A stretch of 64,000 nucleotides of DNA from Microbacterium sp. SLBN-154 (GTDB lineage Bacteria; Actinomycetota; Actinomycetes; Actinomycetales; Microbacteriaceae): assembly GCF_006715565.1 (NCBI RefSeq), contig NZ_VFNL01000001.1:682001-746000 (forward strand), read 5' to 3'. Position numbers and translations under genes: made by a program. Positions 52,191 to 63,308 of this stretch are shown here, piece by piece. Below the pieces are notes generated by a model. The model saw nothing but the letters and a program-made list of their open reading frames with translations, searched no databases and had not been told where the DNA came from. Position 1 is the stretch's first letter. Each line of letters starts with the position of its first letter.

Positions 52191-53072
52191 GTGCAGACCT
52201 TCATCCAACTCGTCGTCGACGGTCTGTCGACCGGGTCGATCTACGCCGCGCTCGCCCTCGCGATCGTCCTGGTGAATCAGGCCACCGGCCTCATCAACTT
52301 CGCCCAGGGCGGCATCGCGGTGCTCTCGGCCTACATCGCCTACCAGTTCACCGTCTGGGGGCTCCCGCTGATCCTGGCGATCCTCGCCTCGGTGGTGGTG
52401 TCGTTCTTCATCGGGGCGTTCATCGAGCGCTACCTGATGCGCCGCTTCGAGAAGGGCGACCCCGACACCGCCGTCGTGGTGACGATCGGCCTCCTGACCC
52501 TCATCACCGGCATCTGCGCGTGGATCTGGAGCTACAACAACCTGCAGTTCCCGTCGCTGTTCCCGCTGGACACCGTGACGATCTTCGGGGCCGTCGTCAG
52601 TGTCCGCTCCCTCGGCACGATCTTCGTCATCGTCGTGATCATGCTGATCCTGCAGGGGCTGTTCCTCGGAACGAAGCTGGGCCTCGCCCTGCGGGCGGTG
52701 GCGATCAACCCCGAGTCGGCGTCGTTCTCCGGTCTGAAGGTCGGTCGGCTCCTCATGGTCGGATGGGGACTGGCTGCCGCCCTCGGCGCCGTCGCCGGCG
52801 CGATGGTCGCCCCGCAGCTCACCCTCACCCCCGGGATGATGGACGGCGCCCTCGTCTACGCGCTCGCCGCCGTGATCATCGGCGGTCTCTCCAGCCCCCT
52901 GGGGGCGGTGGTCGCCGCGTGGCTCATCGGGGTTCTGGAGAACCTTGCCGCGGTGTACGTGCCCTTCATCGGCTACGACCTCCGGATCGCGGTGCCCTTC
53001 ATCCTCCTCTTCATCGTCCTCATCCTGAGGCCGCAGGGCCTGTTCGGCCGGAAAGTCGTGGTGCGGGTGTGA
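52191..53072 (+). CDS. Branched-chain-type ABC permease, LivH-like
   Basis: Membrane permease of 293 aa with about eight helices and the family start LVVDGLSTGSIYAALALAIVLVNQATGLINFAQG. The cytoplasmic coupling motif ALRAVAINPESASFSGLKV (EAA-like) is present. GTG 52191 directly follows the LivF stop, and the stop overlaps the LivM ATG (TGATG). It pairs with LivM to form the membrane channel. Confidence 0.93.
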   Translation: MQTFIQLVVDGLSTGSIYAALALAIVLVNQATGLINFAQGGIAVLSAYIAYQFTVWGLPLILAILASVVVSFFIGAFIERYLMRRFEKGDPDTAVVVTIGLLTLITGICAWIWSYNNLQFPSLFPLDTVTIFGAVVSVRSLGTIFVIVVIMLILQGLFLGTKLGLALRAVAINPESASFSGLKVGRLLMVGWGLAAALGAVAGAMVAPQLTLTPGMMDGALVYALAAVIIGGLSSPLGAVVAAWLIGVLENLAAVYVPFIGYDLRIAVPFILLFIVLILRPQGLFGRKVVVRV

Positions 53073-54130
53073 TGACAACGGCAACCGGCATCCTTCAGCG
53101 TCCCTGGGTCAGGTGGGCGGGGCTCGCGCTCGGCGTCATCCTCGCCATCGTGCTCCCGCTCGTCTTCGACGCGGGCACCAACTCCACCCTCGCCCGCATC
53201 GGCGTCTTCGCCGTCGCCGTGCTCGGGCTGAACGTGATCATGGGATACACCGGCCAGGTCATGCTCGGCCAGATCTTCTTCGTCGGGCTCGGCGCCTACA
53301 TCACCGCCTACGGGGTGTCGCAGGAGTGGAACATCATCCTGGTGTTCATCCTCGCCCTCGCCCTGACCGCGCTCGTCGGGCTCGTGATCGCGCTGGCCGC
53401 CGCCCGCCTCGGTGGTCTCGCGATCGCCATGGTGACCATCGCCCTCCCCATCGTGGGCGTCCCGCTGGCCCGACGCCTGGGGGAGTTCACCGGCGGATCG
53501 CAGGGGCTCTCGGCGCGGTTCTCCGGCGCCCCCGAGTGGGCGCCGCTGTACGACGACCAGTGGCAGCTGTACCTCGTGCTGCTGATCGGCGGCATCACCT
53601 TCCTCCTCACGCGCAACCTCGTGCGGGGGAAGTACGGACGCGCGTTCGCCATCGTGAAGGAGAACGAGGCGGTCGCGGCATCCATGGGCATCTCGCCCTA
53701 CAAGTACAAGGTGCTCGCCTTCACCATCGCCGCCCTCATCGGCGGGGTGAGCGGGTTCCTCTACATGGTCGTGATCCAATACACCTCGCCCGAGACGCTG
53801 AGCTTCGGTCACTCGATCGAACTCGTCATCTCGATGGTCGTCGGTGGCGCGGGAAGCATCGTCGGGTCGATCCTCGGCGGCGCCTACTACGTCCTGGTCC
53901 CGCAGCTGACGAACATCATCGACCCGAACCTGACCGCGATGCTGCAGGGCGCCATCCTGCTGCTCGTGCTGTTCCTCCTCCCCGGCGGGCTCGTCTCGCT
54001 TCCCCGGGTCATCCGGCGGCTCGTCCGCCGCGGTGACCAGGGTGGGGGGCCCGGCACGCGGTCTCAGGCGGCGACACCGCAGCCGGTCGCCGCATCCCAC
54101 CCATCCACCGAGAGAAAGCAAGACACATGA
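53072..54130 (+). CDS. Branched-chain-type ABC permease, LivM-like
   Basis: Permease of 352 aa with LivM features: LGLNVIMGYTGQVMLGQIFFVGLGAY, the coupling motif FAIVKENEAVAASMGISPYKYKVLAF, and a C-terminal LVLFLLPGGLVSLP. A disordered Pro/Ser tail of about 40 residues ends it. The stop overlaps the ATG of the binding-protein gene (ATGA), coupling their translation. Confidence 0.93.
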   Translation: MTTATGILQRPWVRWAGLALGVILAIVLPLVFDAGTNSTLARIGVFAVAVLGLNVIMGYTGQVMLGQIFFVGLGAYITAYGVSQEWNIILVFILALALTALVGLVIALAAARLGGLAIAMVTIALPIVGVPLARRLGEFTGGSQGLSARFSGAPEWAPLYDDQWQLYLVLLIGGITFLLTRNLVRGKYGRAFAIVKENEAVAASMGISPYKYKVLAFTIAALIGGVSGFLYMVVIQYTSPETLSFGHSIELVISMVVGGAGSIVGSILGGAYYVLVPQLTNIIDPNLTAMLQGAILLLVLFLLPGGLVSLPRVIRRLVRRGDQGGGPGTRSQAATPQPVAASHPSTERKQDT

Positions 54131-55410
54131 GCGAGTTCCACACGAAGACGTGGGGACGCCGGACGCGGGTGACGACCGTCGTCGCCGGCATCGGCATCCT
54201 CGCCCTGGTGGCCACGGGCTGTGCCCGCGGCGCGAACACCGGCGGCGGCGACGAGTCGGGCGACGCCGTCGCATCGAGCCCCGGCATCACCGACGACAGC
54301 ATCACGCTCGGTATCACCACTCCGCTGTCGGGTCCGACCGCCGGCCCCGGCACGTGCACGGTGGCGGGCCTCGAGGCCTACTTCGGCGCTGCGAACGCCG
54401 CGGGCGGCATCGAGTTCGGTGACGGCAACACCCGCACCGTCGAGATCCAGGCCCTGGATGACGCCTACGACCCGCAGCAGGCCGCGGCGAACTTCGAGCA
54501 GCTGAAGGACAGCGTGTTCGCCATGACCTCGGGTCTCGGCACGCCGACGAACCGCGCATGGCGCGAGGCGGCCATCGACGATGAGGTGCCTCAGGTGCTC
54601 ATCATGACCGGCGACCCGCTGTTCTCCAACACCGAGGAGAGCCCCTGGCAGCTGGGCTTCGTGCCGATCTACCAGAACGAGGGTGCCGCGTTCGGCGAAT
54701 TGCTCGCCGCGTCGGGCGAAGACCACAAGGTCGCGATCCTCGCGCAGAACGACGACTACGGCGAGGGCTACGTCGAGGGCTTCAAGGAGGCCATCGAGGG
54801 CGCCGACAACGTCGAGATCGTCGAGGAGCTCACCTACGAGGCGACCGACACGTCGGTCGACGCGCAGCTGACCGAACTCGCCGCCTCCGGCGCCGACGTC
54901 TTCTTCAACGCGATGTCGATCACGCCGCTCGTGATCTCCTCGCTGCAGAAGGCGCAGGAGCTCGGCTGGCTCCCGTCGTGGTTCCTGCCCTCGAACACCT
55001 CCAGCCCCACGGCGATCCTCGAGCCGGGCGGGGCGACGGCCTTCCCGGGGGTGTACTCGGTGTCCTTCGCCAAGGCGCCCGCGAGCCCCGCGTTCGCCGA
55101 GGACGAGGATGTGCAGAACTTCCTCACGAACCTCGCCGAGTACGCCGACTACCCCGACATGCCGGCGTTCCCCCACTGCATGTGGAGCTACATGATCGGC
55201 GGCACGCTCGAGCAGGTGTTCGCCGAGATGACCGAGCCGACCCGCGAGAACTTCATGGAGGCGCTGCGGACGGTCTCCGACTACCAGGCGCCGCTCATGC
55301 TCGAGGGCACGGCCGTCGACACGACCGAAGACGGCCAGCCCGCCGTCTCCAGCGTCGTGGTGCAGAAGTACAACGGCCGCGGCTACGACACAGTGGAGGC
55401 GTTCGAGTAA
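54127..55410 (+). CDS. Liv-type substrate-binding lipoprotein
   Basis: Protein of 427 aa with an N-terminal lipoprotein signal ending in the lipobox LVATGC (Cys about residue 32), then a type I periplasmic-binding-protein fold with ITLGITTPLSGPTAGPG and the hinge strand KVAILAQNDDYGEGYVEGF. Aromatic-acid binders belong to this family as well as amino-acid binders. It is the last gene of the importer operon and has a hairpin after it. Ligand unknown. Confidence 0.93.
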   Translation: MSEFHTKTWGRRTRVTTVVAGIGILALVATGCARGANTGGGDESGDAVASSPGITDDSITLGITTPLSGPTAGPGTCTVAGLEAYFGAANAAGGIEFGDGNTRTVEIQALDDAYDPQQAAANFEQLKDSVFAMTSGLGTPTNRAWREAAIDDEVPQVLIMTGDPLFSNTEESPWQLGFVPIYQNEGAAFGELLAASGEDHKVAILAQNDDYGEGYVEGFKEAIEGADNVEIVEELTYEATDTSVDAQLTELAASGADVFFNAMSITPLVISSLQKAQELGWLPSWFLPSNTSSPTAILEPGGATAFPGVYSVSFAKAPASPAFAEDEDVQNFLTNLAEYADYPDMPAFPHCMWSYMIGGTLEQVFAEMTEPTRENFMEALRTVSDYQAPLMLEGTAVDTTEDGQPAVSSVVVQKYNGRGYDTVEAFE

Positions 55411-55426
55411 CCCGCGATCCCTTCGA

Positions 55427-55459
55427 GAGGCGCGTCGTCCCAACGGGTCGGCGCGCCTC
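55427..55459 (+). terminator. Short hairpin after the Liv operon
   Basis: GAGGCGCG (55427-55434) pairs with CGCGCCTC (55452-55459) 17 bases after the binding-protein stop codon. Confidence 0.5.
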
Positions 55460-55490
55460 CTCGTGCGCCCCGCGTTCCGCGAGGTGCGCG

Positions 55491-55543
55491 ACCCGTCACA
55501 GAATGCGGCCCGCTCCGCCCGTAGGCCGCAGTCTCTGACGGGT
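55491..55543. repeat. Palindrome related to the 83-bp repeats, between convergent genes
   Basis: ACCCGTCA (55491-55498) pairs with TGACGGGT (55536-55543), with inner arms TGCGGCC (55504-55510) and GGCCGCA (55524-55530). The outer arm and the CGGC-rich inner stem resemble the units at 29331-29563. It lies between convergent genes and could act as a bidirectional terminator. Confidence 0.65.
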
Positions 55544-55597
55544 CGTGCGGGTTCCGAGGGGTCGTGCGGGGTGGGGGCGGTGGCGGGAGCCGGGATG

Positions 55598-56251
55598 TCA
55601 GCCGAGCGCGCGGAGGACGCCGACGATCCCGTTCAGGTGATCCCGGGTGGCGGCATCGGCCGCGTCGGGGTCGCGGGCGAGCACGGCGTCGATGATGGCG
55701 ATGTGCTCCGGCGCCGACTGCGAGGCCCGCCCGGGGTGGAAGGCCAGGCGGAACTGGTGCCTGGCCGACTGGGCCCGCAGGCGCTCGAGGAGCTGCCTCG
55801 CGGTCACGTGGCCGCTCTCCTCGCGGAGGCACCGGTCCATCTCCTGGTTGAGTCGGGCGTACTCCATGAGGTTGCCGGTGGCGATGGCCTCCTCGATGCC
55901 GTCGCGGATGGCGCGGAGCTCCGCCTCGCCCCGGGCGGTGAGGTTCTCGGCGGCCTTCCGGGCGCAGAGGGATTCCAGGCCCACCCGCACCTCGACGATC
56001 TCGACGGCTTCGTCGACGCTGATGGCGCGCACGCGGGCGCCCCGGTTGGGCAGCCGTTCCACGAGGCCCTCGCCGGCGAGGTTCAGCAGCGCGTTGCGCA
56101 CCGACGCCCGCGACGCCTCGAAGCGTTCGCTGAGGTCGGCCTCGATGAGCCGCTGGTGCGGTGCGAACTCGGCGTTGAGGATCGCGTCGCGGATGCGCTG
56201 GGTGAGGTCCGGACGCGCGGGCGCGTCATCCAGAACGTCCGTGTCGGTCAT
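55598..56251 (-). CDS. GntR-family (FCD) transcriptional regulator
   Basis: Regulator of 217 aa: N-terminal GntR winged helix (QRLIEADLSERFEASRASVRNALLNLAGEGLVERLPNRGARV) and an all-helical FCD ligand-binding domain with the metal/ligand region ARLNQEMDRCLREESGH and HIAIIDAVLARDPDAADAATRDHL. It is probably a repressor of aromatic uptake and degradation, acting at the TNGTNNACNA sites at 45200 and 50618. The effector would be the substrate or an intermediate. Confidence 0.92.
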   Translation of the reverse strand: MTDTDVLDDAPARPDLTQRIRDAILNAEFAPHQRLIEADLSERFEASRASVRNALLNLAGEGLVERLPNRGARVRAISVDEAVEIVEVRVGLESLCARKAAENLTARGEAELRAIRDGIEEAIATGNLMEYARLNQEMDRCLREESGHVTARQLLERLRAQSARHQFRLAFHPGRASQSAPEHIAIIDAVLARDPDAADAATRDHLNGIVGVLRALG

Positions 56252-56406
56252 CCGCTCCACCTCTCCATCGACGTCGACCGGGCGCGCGGCCATCGCTGAG
56301 GACGAGGATCGCCGCGCACGCTCCGAGCGTACTCCGAAACGGTGATTGCTGACGAGATCGCCGCGGATTCTGTCGCCAATCGACGACGGAGCAGAGGAGG
56401 GCGACC

Positions 56407-56985
56407 TCAGCCCACCCGGTCGACGAGCTCGAGCCCCCGGCGGGCCCACTCGATCTCGCCGCGAGCCCGCTCCACGAGACCCTCGTAGGCGAAGCGCTTG
56501 TACGCGATCGTGCGCTCGCGGTCCTCCTCGGCGGTGACCGCGAGGCGCCGGACGAGCATCGGGTTGCTCAGGGCGTCGATGCGCGCCAGCTCCCCCTCCC
56601 ACTGCGCCAGTTCGGCCGACCAGGCCGTGATGTGACGCTCGAGGAAGTGCCGCGCGGCGTCGGGGGTCGTGGTCTCGAGGTAGGCCGCCCGCAGATGCGC
56701 GGGGTCGCGCACGCGCTGGTAGTCCAGCGGCGAGGTCATCCACTCCAGGAACGCCCGATCACCGGCATCCGTCACGTGATAGAGCCGTCGCCGGCCGCGC
56801 TCGCCGCGGGTCTGCTCCTCTGCCTCGACCAGGCCCTCGTGCTCCATCTTGCGCAGCTCGGGGTAGATCTGCGAGTCGGGAGCGTGCCAGACATGACCGA
56901 CCGAGAGGGAGAACTGCTTCTGCAGGTCGTAGCCCGAGAGCGCACCGACGCGGAGGATCGCCAGCAGGGCGTATCGCAGACTCAT
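56407..56985 (-). CDS. PadR-family transcriptional regulator
   Basis: Regulator of 192 aa with N-terminal PadR winged helix (YALLAILRVGALSGYDLQKQFS...IYPELRKMEHEGLV) and a C-terminal helical dimerisation region. PadR-type repressors often respond to phenolic acids, which fits the surrounding catabolic genes. It is immediately downstream of the O-demethylase 3 gene on the same strand, with 79 bases between, and may be read through from it. Confidence 0.9.
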   Translation of the reverse strand: MSLRYALLAILRVGALSGYDLQKQFSLSVGHVWHAPDSQIYPELRKMEHEGLVEAEEQTRGERGRRRLYHVTDAGDRAFLEWMTSPLDYQRVRDPAHLRAAYLETTTPDAARHFLERHITAWSAELAQWEGELARIDALSNPMLVRRLAVTAEEDRERTIAYKRFAYEGLVERARGEIEWARRGLELVDRVG

Positions 56986-57064
56986 GAAGCTCCTTGCCGG
57001 GGTCTGGAGGTGAGGTTAGCAAAGGGGCCCGGACGTGTGCGCCCGAGCCCCTTCGCCATCATCG

Positions 57065-59412
<2,348 letters not shown>

Positions 59413-59422
59413 GCGTAACTCC

Positions 59423-60295
59423 TCAGGATTGCGGGGCGCGGAAATCGCGCACCCACTCCGAGGTCGCGCGCAGGCCGCCGAATGTGTAGAAGTGCAGTCT
59501 GACATTCCCGAGGGTGCCGTTCTGAGCCAGCAGGTCGGCGAGGTCGGTGACGAAGCGGTCGGGACCCGCGGTGCCCATGAGGTTGGTCAACGAGAACCCG
59601 TACTTCTTGACGATCATCGCGTTCGCGCCGATCCCGAAGCGGCGGGCGAAGCCCAGCAGGCGCTTGATGCCCGCGGGACCGGGCGTGCCGATCCGGATCT
59701 CGGCGGTGATCCCGCGCCGGCGGACCTCCTGGATCCAGGCCATGACGGGGTCGGTGTCGAAGGCGAACTGCGTGAGGATGACCGCGTCGAGGCCCTGCTC
59801 GGTGAGAGCGGCGATCTTGTCCTCGAGGTGGCGCCACAGGATGTCGTCGGCGATGTCGGGGTGACCCTCGGGGTACCCCGCGATGCTGACCTCCTTCACT
59901 CCGTACTGCTGCAGGATGCCGGAACGGATCACCGAGAGCGAGTCCTCGTAGGGGCCCTCGGGCTCGGCCGGGTCGCCGCCGACGGAGAACACGTGCTCGC
60001 TGGCGCCGACCTCCTGGAGGCGGGCGAGGAACTCCTGGAGCTGCTCTGCGGACGTCAGGCGCCGCGCCGAGATGTGCGGGACGGGGATGAATCCGGCCTC
60101 CTTCACCGCCTTCGACGCGGCCACCCGCATCTCGAGGTCCTCATTGCCCAGGAACGTGACGTTCACCTTGGTGCCGGCGGGGATCGAGTCCTGCGCCTCC
60201 TGCAGGCCCGGGATGTCCTTCCCCGTCATCTCCAGCGAGTAGTCCTGAACCAGCGCGCGAGCGGCGGCGGAATGTTCGGAGGTGGTGCGTGCCAC
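59423..60295 (-). CDS. metF: Methylenetetrahydrofolate reductase family protein
   Basis: FAD-dependent barrel enzyme of 290 aa (MTHFR family) with conserved stretches KVNVTFLGNEDLEMR, VSIAGYPEGHPD, and DAVILTQFAFDTDPVMAWIQEVRRRGI. Next to an O-demethylase it probably works in the oxidative direction, turning 5-methyl-THF into methylene-THF, as in Sphingobium SYK-6. GTG 60295 has RBS AAAGGA and a promoter at 60340-60368. First gene of the operon metF-purU-O-demethylase. Confidence 0.9.
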   Translation of the reverse strand: MARTTSEHSAAARALVQDYSLEMTGKDIPGLQEAQDSIPAGTKVNVTFLGNEDLEMRVAASKAVKEAGFIPVPHISARRLTSAEQLQEFLARLQEVGASEHVFSVGGDPAEPEGPYEDSLSVIRSGILQQYGVKEVSIAGYPEGHPDIADDILWRHLEDKIAALTEQGLDAVILTQFAFDTDPVMAWIQEVRRRGITAEIRIGTPGPAGIKRLLGFARRFGIGANAMIVKKYGFSLTNLMGTAGPDRFVTDLADLLAQNGTLGNVRLHFYTFGGLRATSEWVRDFRAPQS

Positions 60296-60339
60296 GTCGA
60301 GGTCCTTTCCTCTGCGATGAGCGTCGATGCTCTCGACCC

Positions 60340-60368
60340 ACGATAACTATCAACATAGGTAATGGCAA
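60340..60368 (-). promoter_or_regulatory. Promoter of the metF-purU-demethylase operon
   Basis: On the minus strand, TTGCCA (60363-60368) and TATCGT (60340-60345) with a 17-base spacer, about 40 bases before GTG 60295. Confidence 0.6.
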
Positions 60369-60401
60369 GAGGCATCCAATAAGGCAGATTCAACAATTCA
60401 G

Positions 60402-60427
60402 TGACGCTCGTCACGAAAGTCTTGACA
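60402..60427 (+). promoter_or_regulatory. Inverted repeat and -35 element before the NitT-type importer
   Basis: GTGACG-CT-CGTCAC (60403-60416) is an inverted repeat directly before a TTGACA -35 box (60422-60427); the -10 is weak (near 60446-60451). The 13-mer TGACGCTCGTCAC is shared with the promoter at 37430. Confidence 0.5.
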
Positions 60428-60547
60428 AGCGGATGTCACCTGCCGGAGCATGAACTCGTCAGGCCACGAGGATGTGACGACCCGACCCAGCACCGACGTC
60501 ACGCCTCGAGGACCGGCTCAACTCCGACACCAACGAGAGGCCCGTCA

Positions 60548-61546
60548 ATGAAGAAGAGGCTCGCCGCGCTCGGCCTGATGGCCGCAGCCGCACTCGCCCT
60601 CGCCGGTTGCACCGACTCCGCAGCCGGCCCCACCGCCGAACCCAGCGACAGCGCCGATGCCGGCGGCGGGACGACCGAGGAGGTCCGCGACGTCCGCGTC
60701 GCTGCGCTCCCGATCGCGGAGTCCGGGGCCCTGTGGGCCGCGATCGACGAGGGGATCTTCGAGGAGTACGGGCTGAATGTCGAAGTCGTGCCCGCTCAGG
60801 GCGGCGCTCAGGCGATCCCGGCCCTGCTGAGCGGCGACATCGACTTCGCGATCGGTCAGCCCTTCGGCCCGATCCGCGCCGACCTCCAGGACCTCGGCGT
60901 CGTCATCTTCAGCAACTACGCCTCGTCCCTCGCCGACGGCGAGGATGTCAACTCCGTCGTCGCCCTGGGCGACTCCGGCATCGCAGGCCCCGCAGACCTC
61001 GCCGGCAAGCGCGTCTCGGTCAACAGCCTCGGCGCGGCGGGCGACCTCACGATCCGCAAGGCGGTCGACGACGCCGGCGGCGATTCCTCGACGATCGAAT
61101 TCGTCGAGGTCGCCTTCCCCGATGCGCAGGCCCAGCTCGAGGCCGGCAACATCGACGCCGCGTGGGTCCCCGACCCGTTCCGGGGCATCATCGTCGGTGC
61201 CGGCGGCGTCGACGTCGTCTCGCCCTACCAGGCGACGATCCCGGGGCTGACGGTGCTGACGAACTTCACCACCCAGGCGAAGATCGACGAAGACCCCGAG
61301 CTCGTGGCCGACTACGCCGCGGCCATGGCCGATGCGCTGGAGTTCGCCTCGCAGAACGAGGACGCCGTCCGAGCTGCCATCGCCTCCAACCTCGAGATCC
61401 CCGAAGAGGCGGCCGCCGCGATCGTGCTGCCCGACTTCACGCCCGACCTCGGCAGCGCCGGGATCGAAGACCTCGCCGCCCTCGCGGTCGAGTACGACTA
61501 CATCGACGCCGAGCCGGACTTCTCGCGGCTCATCCAGCAGCAGTAG
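60548..61546 (+). CDS. NitT/TauT-type substrate-binding lipoprotein
   Basis: Protein of 332 aa with lipoprotein signal (lipobox LALAGC, Cys about 20) and a type II binding-protein fold of the SsuA/ThiY class: VRVAALPIAESGALWAAIDEGIFEEYGLNVEVVPAQGG and LEAGNIDAAWVPDPF. Such importers carry sulfonates, thiamine precursors, or phthalate-type aromatics. Given the neighbourhood an aromatic ligand is plausible but unproven. It is followed by an attenuator hairpin. Confidence 0.92.
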   Translation: MKKRLAALGLMAAAALALAGCTDSAAGPTAEPSDSADAGGGTTEEVRDVRVAALPIAESGALWAAIDEGIFEEYGLNVEVVPAQGGAQAIPALLSGDIDFAIGQPFGPIRADLQDLGVVIFSNYASSLADGEDVNSVVALGDSGIAGPADLAGKRVSVNSLGAAGDLTIRKAVDDAGGDSSTIEFVEVAFPDAQAQLEAGNIDAAWVPDPFRGIIVGAGGVDVVSPYQATIPGLTVLTNFTTQAKIDEDPELVADYAAAMADALEFASQNEDAVRAAIASNLEIPEEAAAAIVLPDFTPDLGSAGIEDLAALAVEYDYIDAEPDFSRLIQQQ

Positions 61547-61556
61547 TCCCGCGCGG

Positions 61557-61590
61557 AGCGGGCGGCCGCGTTCGCCGCGTGCCGCCCGCT
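61557..61590 (+). terminator. Intercistronic hairpin (attenuator)
   Basis: AGCGGGCGGC (61557-61566) pairs perfectly with GCCGCCCGCT (61581-61590) between the binding-protein gene and the first permease gene. It would favour higher levels of the binding protein than of the membrane parts. Confidence 0.6.
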
Positions 61591-61614
61591 TCCGCCGCCG
61601 AGAGGATTCCCCCC

Positions 61615-62487
61615 GTGTCTGATTCCGTGGTGATGTCATCACCGAAGTCCACCGAGGCGCCGCGCCCGACCCGCGAGGGGCCGTCGAGCCGCCTGCGATC
61701 GGCGCGCCGCGCCCGCGCGTTCCGCAAGGTCGCACTCGGGGCGCTCGGCATCGCCGGGTTCCTCATCACGTGGCAGCTGATCCCGACGCTGGGGATCCTC
61801 GACGCCCGGTTCTTCCCGCCGCCCACCGAGGTGCTCGCGCGCCTGGCCACCGACGTCCGCGACCTCGAGTTCTGGCGGAACGTGGGGCGCACCATGACGG
61901 CGTGGGGCATCGGCCTCGCGATCGCGACGGTGCTCGCGGTCATCCTCGGCACCGTCATCGGGCTCGTGCCGTTCCTTCGCAAGGCGACCCACACGACGGT
62001 GGAGTTCCTCCGGCCGATCCCGTCGGTGGCGCTCATCCCGCTGGCGATCCTGATGTTCGGCATCCAGCTGCAGGCGGCGCTCGTCATCATCGTCTTCGCC
62101 AGCTTCTGGCAGATCTTCGTCCAGGTGCTCTACGGCGTCGCCGACGTCGACGCCGTCGCCCGCGACACCGCCAAGAGCTTCGGACTGCCGCGCGCGCAGC
62201 GCATCCGCTACCTCGTCCTGCCCACCGCGCTGCCATACCTCATGACCGGGCTCCGTCTCGGCGCGACGGTGGCGCTGATCCTCGCCGTCACCGCCGAGAT
62301 GACGATCGGCAACCCGGGCCTCGGCAGCGCCATCGTGCTGGCCCAGTCGGCCGGCGACTACGTCCGCGTCTACGCCCTGGTCATCGTCACCGGGCTCCTC
62401 GGCCTCGTGGTCAACCTCGTCTTCCGCCTCATCGAGCGGCGGTCGCTCGCGTGGCATCAGTCGGTGCGTGGGGAGGAAGTGCTGTGA
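61615..62487 (+). CDS. NitT/TauT-type ABC permease 1
   Basis: Permease of 290 aa with about six helices and the coupling loop (EAA motif) ARDTAKSFGLPRAQRIRYLVLPTALPYLMTGLRLG. The N-terminal 35 residues are hydrophilic. GTG 61615 follows RBS GAGAGGA, and the stop overlaps the second permease (GTGA). Confidence 0.92.
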   Translation: MSDSVVMSSPKSTEAPRPTREGPSSRLRSARRARAFRKVALGALGIAGFLITWQLIPTLGILDARFFPPPTEVLARLATDVRDLEFWRNVGRTMTAWGIGLAIATVLAVILGTVIGLVPFLRKATHTTVEFLRPIPSVALIPLAILMFGIQLQAALVIIVFASFWQIFVQVLYGVADVDAVARDTAKSFGLPRAQRIRYLVLPTALPYLMTGLRLGATVALILAVTAEMTIGNPGLGSAIVLAQSAGDYVRVYALVIVTGLLGLVVNLVFRLIERRSLAWHQSVRGEEVL

Positions 62488-63308
62488 CCCTCTACACCAG
62501 CACCGTGGTGACGCCGGGGCCCCGCTCGCGACGGTGGGCGAGCGTCGGGTCGGGCATCGGGTACGCCCTCGGGTTCCCCCTCCTGCTCCTCATCGTGTGG
62601 GGGATCTGGTCGTCCTTCTCGACGACCCCCTTCTTCCCGAGCCCCGTCGTCATCGCCGAGGCGTTCGTGGAGACCTGGGTGGGTCCGGCGTTCTTCACCG
62701 ATGTGCTCCCGAGCCTCGGCCGCCTGGTGGTCGGAGCAGCGCTGTCGATCCTCATCGGCATCGTCGCCGGACTGGTCATCGGGCTCACCCGGTGGCTGAG
62801 CGAGCTGCTCGAGCCGATCCTGGAGTTCTTCCGAGCCATCCCGCCGCCCGTGCTCATCCCGATCATCGCGGTGCTCCTCGGCCCCACCGACTCGATGAAG
62901 ATCGTCGTGATCGTCGCCGGGTCGCTCTGGCCGGTGCTGCTGAACACCATCGACGGGGTGCGAGCGACAGACAGCGTGATGACCGAGACCGCCCGCTCCT
63001 TCGCGCTGACGCCGGGCGAACGCATCCGCTATCTCGTCCTGCCCGCCGCGAGCCCGCGCATCATGACCGGGGTGCGGCAGGCGCTGTCGATCGCGCTGAT
63101 CCTCATGGTCATCTCCGAGATGTTCTACTCGTCGTCGGGGCTCGGTTATCGCATCGTCTTCTTCCAGCGCAATTACCTCATCGCCGAGATGTGGAGCGGC
63201 ATCGTGCTGCTCGGACTCATCGGGGTGCTGCTCGCCACGATCTTCGGGTTCGTCGAGCGGCGGGTGCTGCGCTGGTACCACGGAATCAAGGAGGTGGAGC
63301 GTGCCTGA
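62484..63308 (+). CDS. NitT/TauT-type ABC permease 2
   Basis: Second permease, 274 aa, with EAA motif ETARSFALTPGERIRYLVLPAASPRIMTGVRQA. Two different permeases per system are unusual for this class, where a homodimer is typical, so the transporter is probably a heterodimer. It overlaps the ATPase start by eight bases. Confidence 0.92.
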   Translation: MTLYTSTVVTPGPRSRRWASVGSGIGYALGFPLLLLIVWGIWSSFSTTPFFPSPVVIAEAFVETWVGPAFFTDVLPSLGRLVVGAALSILIGIVAGLVIGLTRWLSELLEPILEFFRAIPPPVLIPIIAVLLGPTDSMKIVVIVAGSLWPVLLNTIDGVRATDSVMTETARSFALTPGERIRYLVLPAASPRIMTGVRQALSIALILMVISEMFYSSSGLGYRIVFFQRNYLIAEMWSGIVLLGLIGVLLATIFGFVERRVLRWYHGIKEVERA

